Below are positions 9,476-18,595 of a stretch of 64,000 nt of DNA, in pieces. Origin of the DNA: Schizochytrium sp. CCTCC M209059 (taxonomy: Eukaryota; Sar; Bigyra; Thraustochytrida; Thraustochytriidae). The position numbers were made by a program, and so were the translations under genes. Below the pieces are notes generated by a model. That model had not been told where the DNA came from, searched no databases, and saw nothing but the letters and a program-made list of their open reading frames with translations. The number at the start of each line of letters is the position of its first letter. The first letter of the stretch is position 1. Location: positions 866,666 through 930,665 of the forward strand of contig KN805371.1 in NCBI GenBank assembly GCA_000818945.1, read 5' to 3'.

Positions 9476-10079
9476 ATGAACGCCGTTACGGCATTCCTTT
9501 CCACTGGGATTTTATGTACTTTTTCAAGCATCAAATGGATTTGGATGGAACCATGGTCCTGCATGACTTCGACCGGTTTTCACCACTTACCAAATAAAGC
9601 CTTGAACAAGGATGTGTGCGCGCTCGCGGCAACGAGCGGCTGGGCAATGTTGTGCAGGAGATCCACCCCGGTTGCAACCCAGTTTCACTTGCACAAGCAA
9701 GCAACCATTCTCTTTATTTGGCTCGCAATGAGAGATCTTGTAGTTGCGCCCGATGATGCTAAACCTGAATACTTGAAGGTGGCTATGGATCGCAGTGGTA
9801 AACAGTTGGATTGACCCGGCTCTAAGTTTGAGTACACGCATGTACGCTACGCGGGGTTGGTTCGAGCCGTTAGCCCAGAATTAAACCTGATGGGACCTCC
9901 ACATCCGAATTCGGACCTGGCGATGAAGTTGTCGCACATTCAAACTTTCCACAGCTTTGGTCGTGCCGGTTCTTTGTAAGCATGGTGTCGGATACAGCGA
10001 AACCATGATTCCCAACCTGTAGACGGGTCAACAGGTATCGGGCTGCTTTGCGAAGTCTATCACGGTAGATGACACGGAA

Positions 10080-10556
10080 ATGGCAGATTTCGATTCGTCC
10101 CAAAGCGCCTTTTGGGACTTAGAAAGCGAGATTGGTATGTATGAAGGACCAGCGCGAGTGCTCCCGAGCATGGTGAACGAAGCAGAGTTTGACAATGGCG
10201 CAGGCATAAACGCCGTGTTCGTGACGCAAAACGCAGGCCACTTTCTCAGTTCCACTGAGGGAAAGCGCTTAGCCAAGGCATAGGGGTTCATGACAGTCAA
10301 AGGGCGCATATACGCTACGATCGATGCACTTCACAGTGCAGATGTCACTCATGACGACATGGGCCTTCGCAACGTTACTATCAGAGAAGATGGCGGGGTT
10401 AGTCTGATCGCTCTCGGCAGGGCATCGTGTGACCCCAGCGACGCCACCGTGACTTTGAGTTGTTTGATATGGATTTTAACGCCACCTTTCGTAAGGCGCT
10501 TTCATCGCAGCGGGAACCTTTGGCCAAACAGTGAGAGCGCGCACGAGAGAGAGTGA
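10080..10556 (+). pseudogene. Decayed protein-kinase-like gene fragment
   Basis: One reading frame, broken by a TAG at 10281-10283, carries remnants of a kinase-like fold. After the stop come a helix ending in LHSADVTHDDMGLRNV and then IREDGGVSLIALGRA. This matches the catalytic loop and DFG region of divergent eukaryotic kinase-like proteins (usual pattern: H-x-D-x-x-x-R-N followed by D-G-x-V-x-L-I-D-F-G-R-A). Here the DFG aspartate/phenylalanine pair is replaced by ALG, and the HxD motif reads HDD. The segment upstream of the stop may be the N-lobe. Short open pieces at 9470-9840 in other frames could belong to the same relic. The broken frame and lost DFG suggest a pseudogene. Confidence 0.45.
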
Positions 10557-11400
10557 GTGTAAGTGTGAGCATGAGACAGACTTGAACGAAGCAAACACGA
10601 TTGGGAAGGAGCAATCCTCAAACTCAAGCATCGACAGCGACGTCCGCATCCACGATGGCGCACTTATGCTCAGAGGTGCTCGGCGAGATCGCGGAGCGAC
10701 TGATGGTTTTCAAGTTGAAGGCAATGCGATCTGTCTGCGAAAAGCTTGTTCTGCTGCACGACTACCTCGCCACGGAGGAAGTGCAGCACATCAGAGATAA
10801 ATGGTGGGGACACATACTCCACGCTCTATTTACAATTAGCTCTTTACACGCGCATTCACGTGTGCTCTTATCGAGAAACTTATTTTGGACCAGGATGAAA
10901 CGTCGCTAGGCATCATCGAGCAATTTCCCTTCATTCGATAGACAGCGGTGAAAGTCTGTTCTTTGGTCGATCGGGAGCTCGACTTCGACGACTGCTCGTT
11001 CCTCTTTCCGCGGAATGTCAAAATTCATCTTCGATTCGCCAATGCGCTGCGCAAAGCGTATCTGACCATTGTCCCGCTCTACATTCGTGATATGCTCCAG
11101 GTCGGCGCCCCATGGCACTCTATCGCACACGGAGTATGACATTGCGCCGAAAACCAAGGTGAACAAGTTCACATTCCATTTCTACACCCAAGGTTATGAT
11201 ACCAATGCAAACGAGGGCGAATCTTTTGCACTGGAATTAGCCCGGTTGTGATCCCTTTGCAAAGTAATAGATGCAAGTATTTCTCGATGACCAAGAGAAA
11301 GAAACGTTACTGTCAAGTCTTGAAGCGACGAAACTTTGATTGAGCTTCGCCATAATAGATCTTGTTTTATATACAGCCAGCACAGACACGCTATCAAGTT
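10557..11400. other. Spacer, no gene supported
   Basis: Several open frames of 60-100 codons occur on both strands, but none shows motifs or a convincing start. This may be further debris of the kinase-like relic. Confidence 0.45.
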
Positions 11401-11474
11401 GTCCGTGTGGCCAAGTTGGATAAGGTGTCTGACTACGAATCAGAAGATCGTGGGTTCAAGTCCCACCATGGATA
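11401..11474 (+). tRNA. tRNA-Arg(ACG), copy 7
   Basis: Identical 74-nt tRNA, followed by T-rich sequence from 11476 onward that would terminate Pol III. It is separated from copy 6 by 3 kb of decayed sequence. Confidence 0.95.
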
Positions 11475-11934
11475 CTTTCTTTTTTCTTTTTTTTTTGCCC
11501 TCTTTTTTTTTCCTTTTTTTTGTTTTTGCAAATCATCGGTTTCAAGGAGACAACTCCTCGAATGCAATTCTAACTACGATGTCGATGTCTGCAGGTCTTG
11601 ATGCTCGCATCGATGAAATTGCACAACGTGATATCTCAGTGCATATAAAACCGTTTTTAAATGAGCCAGTTGGCGCCGAGAATTGTCTTGATTACTATTT
11701 GACCTCGAAAAGTAAGTCATGTACGCTGGGGAAGGATACGGTATTGGGTTTACCCGTGCGTACGAGCTTTTTGGCTGCGTCATTTGCCTCTTTTCCCTTC
11801 CCTTTTCTCAAAAAGTTAGGCAGACTGCGAACAGGGTCATCCTTTCGCAAAGTGCTTTTGCAATGTTAATCCATGTAATGTATATATGTATCAAGACTCC
11901 TTCCCGGAGCATCAGCAGCTTCTAGAGTTGTCCT
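11475..11934. other. Spacer between tRNA copies 7 and 8
   Basis: T-rich start, then a short open segment (about 11580-11710) with protein-like composition but no recognisable family. No intact gene. Confidence 0.5.
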
Positions 11935-12008
11935 GTCCGTGTGGCCAAGTTGGATAAGGTGTCTGACTACGAATCAGAAGATCGTGGGTTCAAGTCCCAC
12001 CATGGATA
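11935..12008 (+). tRNA. tRNA-Arg(ACG), copy 8
   Basis: Identical 74-nt tRNA and the last of the cluster; a run of seven T follows at 12012-12018. Confidence 0.95.
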
Positions 12009-12924
12009 CATCTTTTTTTCCCCGATTTTGTTTCTTCACCGGGAGAGCAAACTTTTTTTTTTTTGTTGTTTGGGACTTCATCTGCGCGTCGACCTCTTTC
12101 TTTCTTCGACTTTTTTTCTTTCCTTTCCTCCTCCTCACACTGCACTCCGCCGCGCCGCGCGTTCCCGCATCGCCTCCTCCGTCCGGGCGTCGCCGGGCGC
12201 GTTCCGGCCGCCGTGCCCTCCCCGCCTCTCCCGCAACTTTCCCCGGCGCGCGCGTCGTCGCCCTCTGCAGCTGCACCCAAGTCGCCGCCGCCTCCTCTCC
12301 CGCGCAGGCTGCCTCGCGCTCGCGCAGACAGTCGGTCAGTAGGCTAGCCAGTCTCCCAAGCAGCGTATCCACGCCACACACACAGACAAACAAACTCCCG
12401 CGCCCCAGCTCTATAGTACGACTCGCGCACAAATACACATTCAATTCACATACACAGACACACGGACGCACACACAGACAGACAGAGAGGCTAAACAACC
12501 TAGCCCTGGGCGCCCTCTCTCTGGCCTTGCTTACCACGTAGTAGTACGAGGCAGGCGCGTCGCAGCCGCAGACTCGCCCCTGCTTGCCCCTGCTTGCCGG
12601 CCCTGTCTGGGCGAGTAAGGGCGAGCTAGTCGCGGCGGCGGAGGCGCGGCGGCCGAGACGCGGCGGGCGCGGGCGCGAGGGCGGGGCCGCGCGGCGCAGT
12701 CCGCGATCGAGGGAGGCAGCGAGCGGGCGGGCGGGCGGAGGCGGGAACGAGCGAGCAGCGAGCGCCAGCCACCACTTTGCGAGCGAGCGAGCTTGGCTGC
12801 CTGCTTTTGCTTAGTGCTTGCTGGCGTAGTGCTTGCTGGCAGCGCTTGCTTGCAGTGCGTGGCAGAGAGCCAAAGCAGGCGAGCAAAAGCGAATAGCCGA
12901 AGAGCAGCAGGAGGCAGCGAGAAG
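12009..12924. other. Upstream region of asparagine synthetase
   Basis: Pyrimidine-rich, then CA-rich (12360-12490), then strongly GC-rich with GAGC/GCGA simple units. In-frame codons extend upstream of the asparagine synthetase ATG, but the enzyme must begin Met-Cys, so this is leader or promoter sequence. Confidence 0.6.
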
Positions 12925-14718
12925 ATGTGCGGCATCACGGCCCTCTTCGACGCCGGGGAGCTGACCCCGGCGGCGGCGCGCAAGCTCGTGCTCGAGCACT
13001 CGAAGCTGATCAGGCACCGCGGCCCGGACTGGTCGGGCGTGTACGACTATGAGGACACTGAGAGCGGCATCATGGCCATGATCGCACACGAGCGCCTCGC
13101 CATCGTCGACCCGGAGAGCGGCGCCCAGCCCCTCTTCAACGAGGACAAGTCGGTGGTCTGCGCCGTCAACGGCGAGCTGTACAACCACCTCAAGGTGCGC
13201 GAGGAGTTCCCGGACTACAAGTTCGCAACGCACTCCGATTGCGAAATCATCATCCCCCTCTACGAAAAGTACGGCACCGACATGGTCTCCCACATCGATG
13301 GCATGTTCGCCTTTGTCATCTTCGACGCCAAGAAGAAGTCCTACTTTGCTGCCCGCGACCACATGGGCATCGTGCCCCTCTACATTGGCTACCGCGCCGA
13401 CGGCGGCGTCGTCTTTTGCAGTGAGCTCAAGGGCCTCATCGGCCTCTGCGAGCGCTTCGAGCTCTTCAAGCCCGGCCACTTCTACAGCTCCGAGACCTGC
13501 GAGATGCGCCCCTGGTACCAGCCCAAGTGGTACAACCTCGAGTACAAGCCCACGGAGGAGCTCGTGCTCACCGAGCTCCGCGCGCGCTTCGAGAAGGCCG
13601 TCGTCAAGCGTCTCATGTCGGACACCCCCTGGGGTGTGCTTCTCAGTGGCGGCCTTGACTCCTCGCTCGTCAGCAGTGTCGCAGCACGCCATGCCAAGGA
13701 ACAGGAGGCCAGCGGATGGCCCCGTCTCCACTCCTTCAGCATCGGCCTCGAGGGATCCCCCGATCTTGCCGCCGCCAAGAAGGTGGCCGATTTCCTCGGC
13801 ACCAAGCACCATGGCTTCACCTTTACCGTCCAGGAGGGCCTCGACGCTGTCAACGATGTCATCTACCACCTCGAGACCTACGACATCACCACCATTCGCG
13901 CTGCCACCCCGATGGTGCTCATGTCGCGCAAGATCAAGGCCATGGGTGTCAAGATGGTCCTCTCGGGCGAGGGTGCCGACGAGGCCCTCGGTGGCTACCT
14001 TTACTTCCACAAGGCTCCCAACAAGGAGGAGTTCCACAAGGAGACTGTCAACAAGCTCAAGAACCTCCACTATTTCGATTGCCTTCGCGCCAACAAGGCC
14101 ATGAGCGCCTATGGTGTCGAGCCGCGTGTCCCCTTTCTCGACCGCGACTTCCTCGACTACGTCATGAACCTCGACCCGGAGTGGAAGATGTGCAAGGTCC
14201 GCGCCGGCGATGAGAAGCGCGGCTCTATCGAAAAGTACATCATGCGCAAGGCTTTTGATACCCCGGAGAACCCGTACCTGCCCGAGGAGGTCCTCTGGCG
14301 CCAAAAGGAGCAGTTCTCCGACGGTGTCGGCTACTCCTGGATCGACATGCTCCGCGCCAAGGCCGAGGAGGAGGTCACTGATGTCCAGTTCAAGAACCGC
14401 AAGAACCGCTTCCCCGTTAACACCCCGCCCACCAAGGAGGGCTACCGCTACCGCGTTCTCTTTGAGCGCCACTTCCCTGGCGAGTCTGCTCGCGATACCG
14501 TCCCGGGCGGTCCCTCCATCGCTTGCTCCACCGCCGCGGCAATCGAGTGGGACGCCGAGTTCAAGCGTCTTGCTACCCAGGTTGGCGGCGACAACTCTGG
14601 CCGTGCCGTCGCTGGCATTCACAACAGCGCTTACGACGATGTCGAGGCAGTTGTCTCCGGTGCCTCTTCCAAGAAGGCCCACCCGGAGGAGCCTGCCGCG
14701 AAGAAGCAAAAGCAGTAG
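12925..14718 (+). CDS. Asparagine synthetase (glutamine-hydrolysing)
   Basis: A 597-residue class II glutamine amidotransferase that makes asparagine from aspartate, ATP and glutamine in the cytosol. Met is followed by Cys2, the nucleophile that becomes the N-terminus after Met removal; this fixes the start at 12925, although the frame is open further upstream. The glutaminase domain (1 to about 200) shows RHRGPDWSG, the ERLAIVDPESGAQPLF segment and NGELYNH. The synthetase domain shows the ATP PP-loop SGGLDSS (about residue 240), GEGADEALGGY and the VEPRVPFLDRDFLDY segment. The C-terminal tail is Lys-rich. Length fits the AsnB/ASNS family (about 550-600). Codon use is strongly biased to C/G third positions, which suggests high expression. 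Confidence 0.97.
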   Translation: MCGITALFDAGELTPAAARKLVLEHSKLIRHRGPDWSGVYDYEDTESGIMAMIAHERLAIVDPESGAQPLFNEDKSVVCAVNGELYNHLKVREEFPDYKFATHSDCEIIIPLYEKYGTDMVSHIDGMFAFVIFDAKKKSYFAARDHMGIVPLYIGYRADGGVVFCSELKGLIGLCERFELFKPGHFYSSETCEMRPWYQPKWYNLEYKPTEELVLTELRARFEKAVVKRLMSDTPWGVLLSGGLDSSLVSSVAARHAKEQEASGWPRLHSFSIGLEGSPDLAAAKKVADFLGTKHHGFTFTVQEGLDAVNDVIYHLETYDITTIRAATPMVLMSRKIKAMGVKMVLSGEGADEALGGYLYFHKAPNKEEFHKETVNKLKNLHYFDCLRANKAMSAYGVEPRVPFLDRDFLDYVMNLDPEWKMCKVRAGDEKRGSIEKYIMRKAFDTPENPYLPEEVLWRQKEQFSDGVGYSWIDMLRAKAEEEVTDVQFKNRKNRFPVNTPPTKEGYRYRVLFERHFPGESARDTVPGGPSIACSTAAAIEWDAEFKRLATQVGGDNSGRAVAGIHNSAYDDVEAVVSGASSKKAHPEEPAAKKQKQ

Positions 14719-15536
14719 ACTTTTTACTTGACCGCAATCCTCTTCCCCCACATCAACAGTCAATCAACCAACCCAAGCGTGCATGCACGTATGCAAGCTA
14801 GCAAGCAATCTATAAATTCTATGGCTCCTCAACTCTTTTTTTTGGTTCTTTCAACTAGGAATCAACTTGTTTTGTGTGTGTATAGGCATTGGTTATCGTG
14901 AAAGTCACGAACGATGTGTAGAAAGAAAAGAGGCTTAGATCGATAGGGGGCTCTAGTAAAAAACATTATGCCGCATGCCTTGCAGCAATTCTCTTTCAAA
15001 AGACGCCTTGCTCGACGCACCTCTTCAATCTATGCCATGCCATACCATGTCACGCCATGCCATGTTCGCGCAGTCTGAATCCTTTGTCTTGCAGATCCAA
15101 CATTGCTTCTGTTTATTTTAAACTTTACGACGAATTGATTTCTCTTGGTGCGTCGAAGGTTCAATCTTGTTATTGAATTCGACGAGAGTTTTCTAAAATG
15201 AAAACTCATCTCTTTACAGAAAGCCCAAGCTAGCACACCTCGAATGAGGGTTGGCATACTACTTTGAGCGTGCGCGTCTCACGGAATTTCCAGAATGTTA
15301 CTTTTTGCTCTGCTTCATAATATATAGGCCTATACTGCAGCTTTTCCGGGCCTCTGCTGGCTTCACATAATGATTGCTCACATGGTGCGAAATCTCAGGC
15401 ATACCCGCTTTCTGAAAGATTCCGGGCGGCGGCGCAGCGAGCGCGTCTTCGGTCGCGAAGAGCTAGACGGTAGCGCGAGCGCAAGGGTCTGGCGCGAGCA
15501 GAAAGCAGAAGCCTGCGCGCGCTCGCTAGTCCAAAG
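14719..15536. other. Intergenic
   Basis: No gene seen. A CCATG/CCATGCCAT-type short repeat lies at about 15030-15065, and a TAGGCCTA copy at 15325-15332, about 205 bp upstream of the next start. Confidence 0.55.
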
Positions 15537-16214
15537 ATGGTGCCGTCAGGCCGCGAGTTCATTTTCCAGCCGACGGCGCCGCGCCTCGAGACCCCAGCAG
15601 AGCTTCGCGTGGAGACAGTGACGCTCCCGACGGCCGCGACGGCGGTGGCCGTCGCGGTGGCTGCAGGAGCAATGCTAGGCGGGTACACTGCTGCTTGGTG
15701 GATGCGCAGGAACCTCAAAAAGAAGCGGGCGCCTAAGCGGGTCGCAGGCCTGCTCAAGTTGCGTCCCGAAAAGGAGACCGAGTATCGGCAGCTGCACGAG
15801 CACACGTGGCAAGAGGTGATGCAGACCATGTACGAGAACAACATGCGCAACTTTTCCGTCTTCCTGCACAAGCCCTCTTACCAATTGTTCTCGTATTATG
15901 AGTACATCGGGTCTGACTATGAGGGGGACATGGCACGGATCGCGCGCGACCCTGTGGTCAAATCGTGGTGGTCGTTCTGCGAGCCATGTCAGGAGCCTCT
16001 CAACTGGCATGGCTCGCCTCCTAGCCAGGGTGGCTCGGGCGGCGGTGGAGACAACGAATGGTGGGCCACACTGACCAACATCAATCATTGCGGCGCCTGG
16101 CCCGTTTACTTTAGTGACCGTATGCCAGACCCAGACTTTCAGCCACCCAAGGTGCACGACTTGAAGACTCCGAAGGCGGGGCATCATTCTGAGACGGGTC
16201 GAAAGAGCGAATGA
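15537..16214 (+). CDS. Membrane-anchored L-rhamnose mutarotase-like protein
   Basis: A 225-residue protein whose residues about 70-200 match the RhaM/DUF718 fold: a ferredoxin-like barrel that interconverts alpha and beta anomers of L-rhamnose. Visible family residues are the strand LLKLRPEKE, Tyr83 and His87 in EYRQLHEHTW (the catalytic-region Y and H of the family), the NMRNFSVFL strand, the Y-Y-E-Y-IGSDYEGDMA segment and the paired Trp at 144-145. Bacterial RhaM is about 104 residues. This one has an added N-terminus with an Ala/Val/Gly-rich membrane helix at about 31-55 followed by a strongly basic stretch, so the domain probably faces the cytosol, or it is a mitochondrial or ER anchor. 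A Gly/Ser-rich insert at about 160-170 is also extra. The substrate in vivo is unknown. Confidence 0.8.
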   Translation: MVPSGREFIFQPTAPRLETPAELRVETVTLPTAATAVAVAVAAGAMLGGYTAAWWMRRNLKKKRAPKRVAGLLKLRPEKETEYRQLHEHTWQEVMQTMYENNMRNFSVFLHKPSYQLFSYYEYIGSDYEGDMARIARDPVVKSWWSFCEPCQEPLNWHGSPPSQGGSGGGGDNEWWATLTNINHCGAWPVYFSDRMPDPDFQPPKVHDLKTPKAGHHSETGRKSE

Positions 16215-16716
16215 GCATCGTTGAGCACCGATTGATGAAGTCCAATCAAAGAGCACCGATGAATGAACGAAGTCCATCTGAAGAGCAATGATCGATCGAT
16301 GAATGGAGCCCGATCGATGCGCATCGATGAGTATTGAAGATCCCGAATCAAGAGCGATCTTACTTTTTCCCAGGTTTGCCGGGTGACTCGACCCAATGCA
16401 GATCTTTAAGTCTACTTGTGTAACAGAAAGAAAGAAAGAAAGAAAGAAGAAAACAATATTATCTGCTGCCGGCTGAAAGGGCCAAAATCGCTTTAACCAA
16501 TCTTGGTTTTCATGGTATGAACAAACGGTGAAGCTCTTTTGTCATCTTTCGCTCCATAACGCACCTCTGCTATTTTGGAAAAAAATACTTGCCAAAAATA
16601 AAACAACACAAAACAAAACTAAATGACCATGATTGCAATTCTGGAGTGGGGGAAAAAGTTGTAAACTGAGTTAGTGACCGACGGCTAGAAAAAGAATTGG
16701 TAGGAATAATTGTTGA

Positions 16717-16747
<31 letters not shown>

Positions 16748-16798
16748 GTTGTTTTTGTTCTTGTGCAGAGCTCCACAACCTTGTCCTCACTCAAAAGC
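16215..16798. repeat. Intergenic with degenerate short repeats
   Basis: Between convergent genes. About 16211-16330 holds three to four imperfect ~30-bp units sharing GAGCACCGAT...GAAGTCC-like cores and many GATCGATG words. A GAAA run is at about 16427-16450, and a TTG-rich run at about 16709-16752. Confidence 0.55.
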
Positions 16799-17920
16799 CT
16801 ACGATCTGCCCGTTGTGTTAGTGGCGCGCAAATCCATTTGTGCAAGCTTCTCCTCCACAGCAGGAACGCTAGGAGCTGGGACTGGTCCAGATCTTCGGCG
16901 AGGAGAAGAACGGGACTCGGAAAGACTCGGTAGCAAGAGGTGGCGGGGCAGCGTGCGGTGCGAGACGACAAGATTGCTCTCCTCGCGCTGCACATTGAGA
17001 ACCTGAACCCAGAGGGCCTCGCCAAGAATTCCCTTCGTACGCGCCTCCCAATGCTTCGAGGTCGGGCCGCGCAAAAAGGGCGAAATGTGGCTGTTGGGCA
17101 AAAAGCCGACGACTGAGCCCACGGCCACCGCAAAACCTCCATTCATGGGGTTGAGAATACGGCCCTGCACGGGGCGCTTCTGGCGAAAAGCGTCCTCAAG
17201 GGTATCCCACGTAAGAGCAACGGCGTCGGCGCCAGCTGAGCTCTTGACGTTGCTTTCGGTAAAGGATGGCAGAAACTGGCCCTCGTACAACATGAGGTCT
17301 GAGCGCTCCATGGGCACATCGATGGAGCCCATAAAGCTGTTCTCGTCGCTCTCGTCCGCAGCATTGCCCGCCTGAGCTGCAGAGCGAAGCGCCGCAGCGT
17401 TCGGGGCCTTGGACGAACCCATCATGCCAGTGTGCAGCGGCCTGGGCGTAGTGAGGTCACCGCAACCAAAGTCGTAGAAAGCGCCGCCAGTCGGGGTAGA
17501 GACATAGCGCGTCTTGATGCGCATGCCAGGGCGCACAAAGGTGAGTGGGTCCTCTCGCTGGGTCTCTTCAAAGCACGACTCCAAGACTTTCTTGTCGGTG
17601 ATATTCACGACGTCGTCAAGCTTGTACTTGCGTTCTTGTGCCACCTCCTGCTCCGTGAGACCAGCGACGCCGACAAGGCCTTCTGCCTCAAAGGTCTTGA
17701 TGCCGACGTAGTCGTCGTCGTCCATGTCTCCGGCGCTAAAAAAGGTCCCGTCCTTGCGCTTCTCCGTGCTCCATTTCAGCCCGCGGGGCTTGTCCTTGCG
17801 CGCCGCACGCTGCTGCGTCGCGGCGGCTTGGCTCTCCGCGGACGCCGCCATGGCGCGCCGCGCCAGCCAGAGGCCGCTGCGCAGACGGGCCTTTGCCCGC
17901 TGCGTCTGCAGGCCCAGCAT
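16799..17920 (-). CDS. S1 RNA-binding domain protein, probably mitochondrial
   Basis: A 373-residue protein. The first ATG in frame is at 17920; the frame stays open upstream but only through CAG/CTG repeats that encode Ser/Ala/Gln runs, and without ATG. Starting at 17920 the N-terminus is rich in Arg, Ala and Leu and lacks acidic residues for about 38 positions, typical of a mitochondrial or plastid import sequence. An S1-type OB fold is visible at about residues 245-330: VQGRILNPMNGGFAVAVGSV, then GFLPNSHISPF, then the final strand VQVLNVQREESNLVVSHR. The middle (about 40-240) is less conserved. This layout resembles organellar ribosomal protein S1/MRPS28-type factors that bind RNA in translation. 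The exact role is not resolved from sequence. Confidence 0.7.
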   Translation of the reverse strand: MLGLQTQRAKARLRSGLWLARRAMAASAESQAAATQQRAARKDKPRGLKWSTEKRKDGTFFSAGDMDDDDYVGIKTFEAEGLVGVAGLTEQEVAQERKYKLDDVVNITDKKVLESCFEETQREDPLTFVRPGMRIKTRYVSTPTGGAFYDFGCGDLTTPRPLHTGMMGSSKAPNAAALRSAAQAGNAADESDENSFMGSIDVPMERSDLMLYEGQFLPSFTESNVKSSAGADAVALTWDTLEDAFRQKRPVQGRILNPMNGGFAVAVGSVVGFLPNSHISPFLRGPTSKHWEARTKGILGEALWVQVLNVQREESNLVVSHRTLPRHLLLPSLSESRSSPRRRSGPVPAPSVPAVEEKLAQMDLRATNTTGRS

Positions 17921-17928
17921 TTTGCTGC

Positions 17929-17932
<4 letters not shown>

Positions 17933-17966
<34 letters not shown>

Positions 17967-18045
17967 GCTGCCGCCCGCGCCGCTGCTCGGCCCGCTGCGC
18001 TGCGCAGGAGGTCTCGCGCTCCCCGCGCACGCTGCTCTGCCGCCG

Positions 18046-18077
<32 letters not shown>
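17933..18077. repeat. Two CTG/CAG trinucleotide runs
   Basis: CTG runs at about 17933-17962 and 18048-18077 lie just upstream of the S1-protein start on the minus strand (CAG on that strand). They are probably 5' UTR or promoter. Confidence 0.85.
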
Positions 18078-18078
<1 letters not shown>

Positions 18079-18595
18079 ATGGTGCTCCCGGCCGCTGCTT
18101 TCCCGCAAGTGGAAACTTTCGCCAACGAGCCACTTGCGGCTGCGGCGGCCGAAGTAGCCTATACGTGTTCCGCCCATTTGTTCGCGCGCCTATAAATGAC
18201 TTGTCGGCGGCCGGGCAGAAGCGTGCTGCATTATTTTGCCGACTTATCGGTAAAATAGAGAATCAGTGCAGGTAGTTTCGCCGATTTATCCGATAGTTCG
18301 TGAATGACAGATTTTCTGCGTTCGTTTTGACGAAGAGAGCCAAAGTTATGAGCGAGCGAATAATGTCACCGATGGTTCAAGATCGGTGAGAAAGACCTCC
18401 ACGACTCCCGGAAAATCAACCTCGCCGCTGGAGTAGAGCCAATGTAGCAACAGGTCTTCACAAGACTCTTTTATTCTTTCTTTTAAGAAACAGAAGCAAG
18501 CATCAGAGACGAGTTCAATCTTTTTGTAGCGTTTTTGCACACACTTATCTACGTACAGAAAGCGATGACATCACCTCGGGTCCCGCTTGCCATAA

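Noticed and set aside
6719..12100. Short proteins containing repeated WIRCLTTNQKIVGSSP or VAKLDKVSDYESEDRG segments
   Set aside because: They are translations of the tRNA-Arg gene in different frames.
12811..14763. 650-codon open frame antisense to asparagine synthetase
   Set aside because: It is a shadow caused by strong C/G third-position bias in the real gene; its translation is Leu/Val/Glu-rich without motifs.
16211..16330. GATCGATG-rich degenerate repeats as a replication origin or regulatory array
   Set aside because: The units are few and imperfect, lie between convergent gene ends, and show no AT-rich core; there is no basis for a function.
17921..18133. N-terminal Ala/Ser extension of the S1-domain protein
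   Set aside because: The extension has no ATG and is encoded by CAG/CTG repeats; the ATG at 17920 gives a convincing organelle import sequence.
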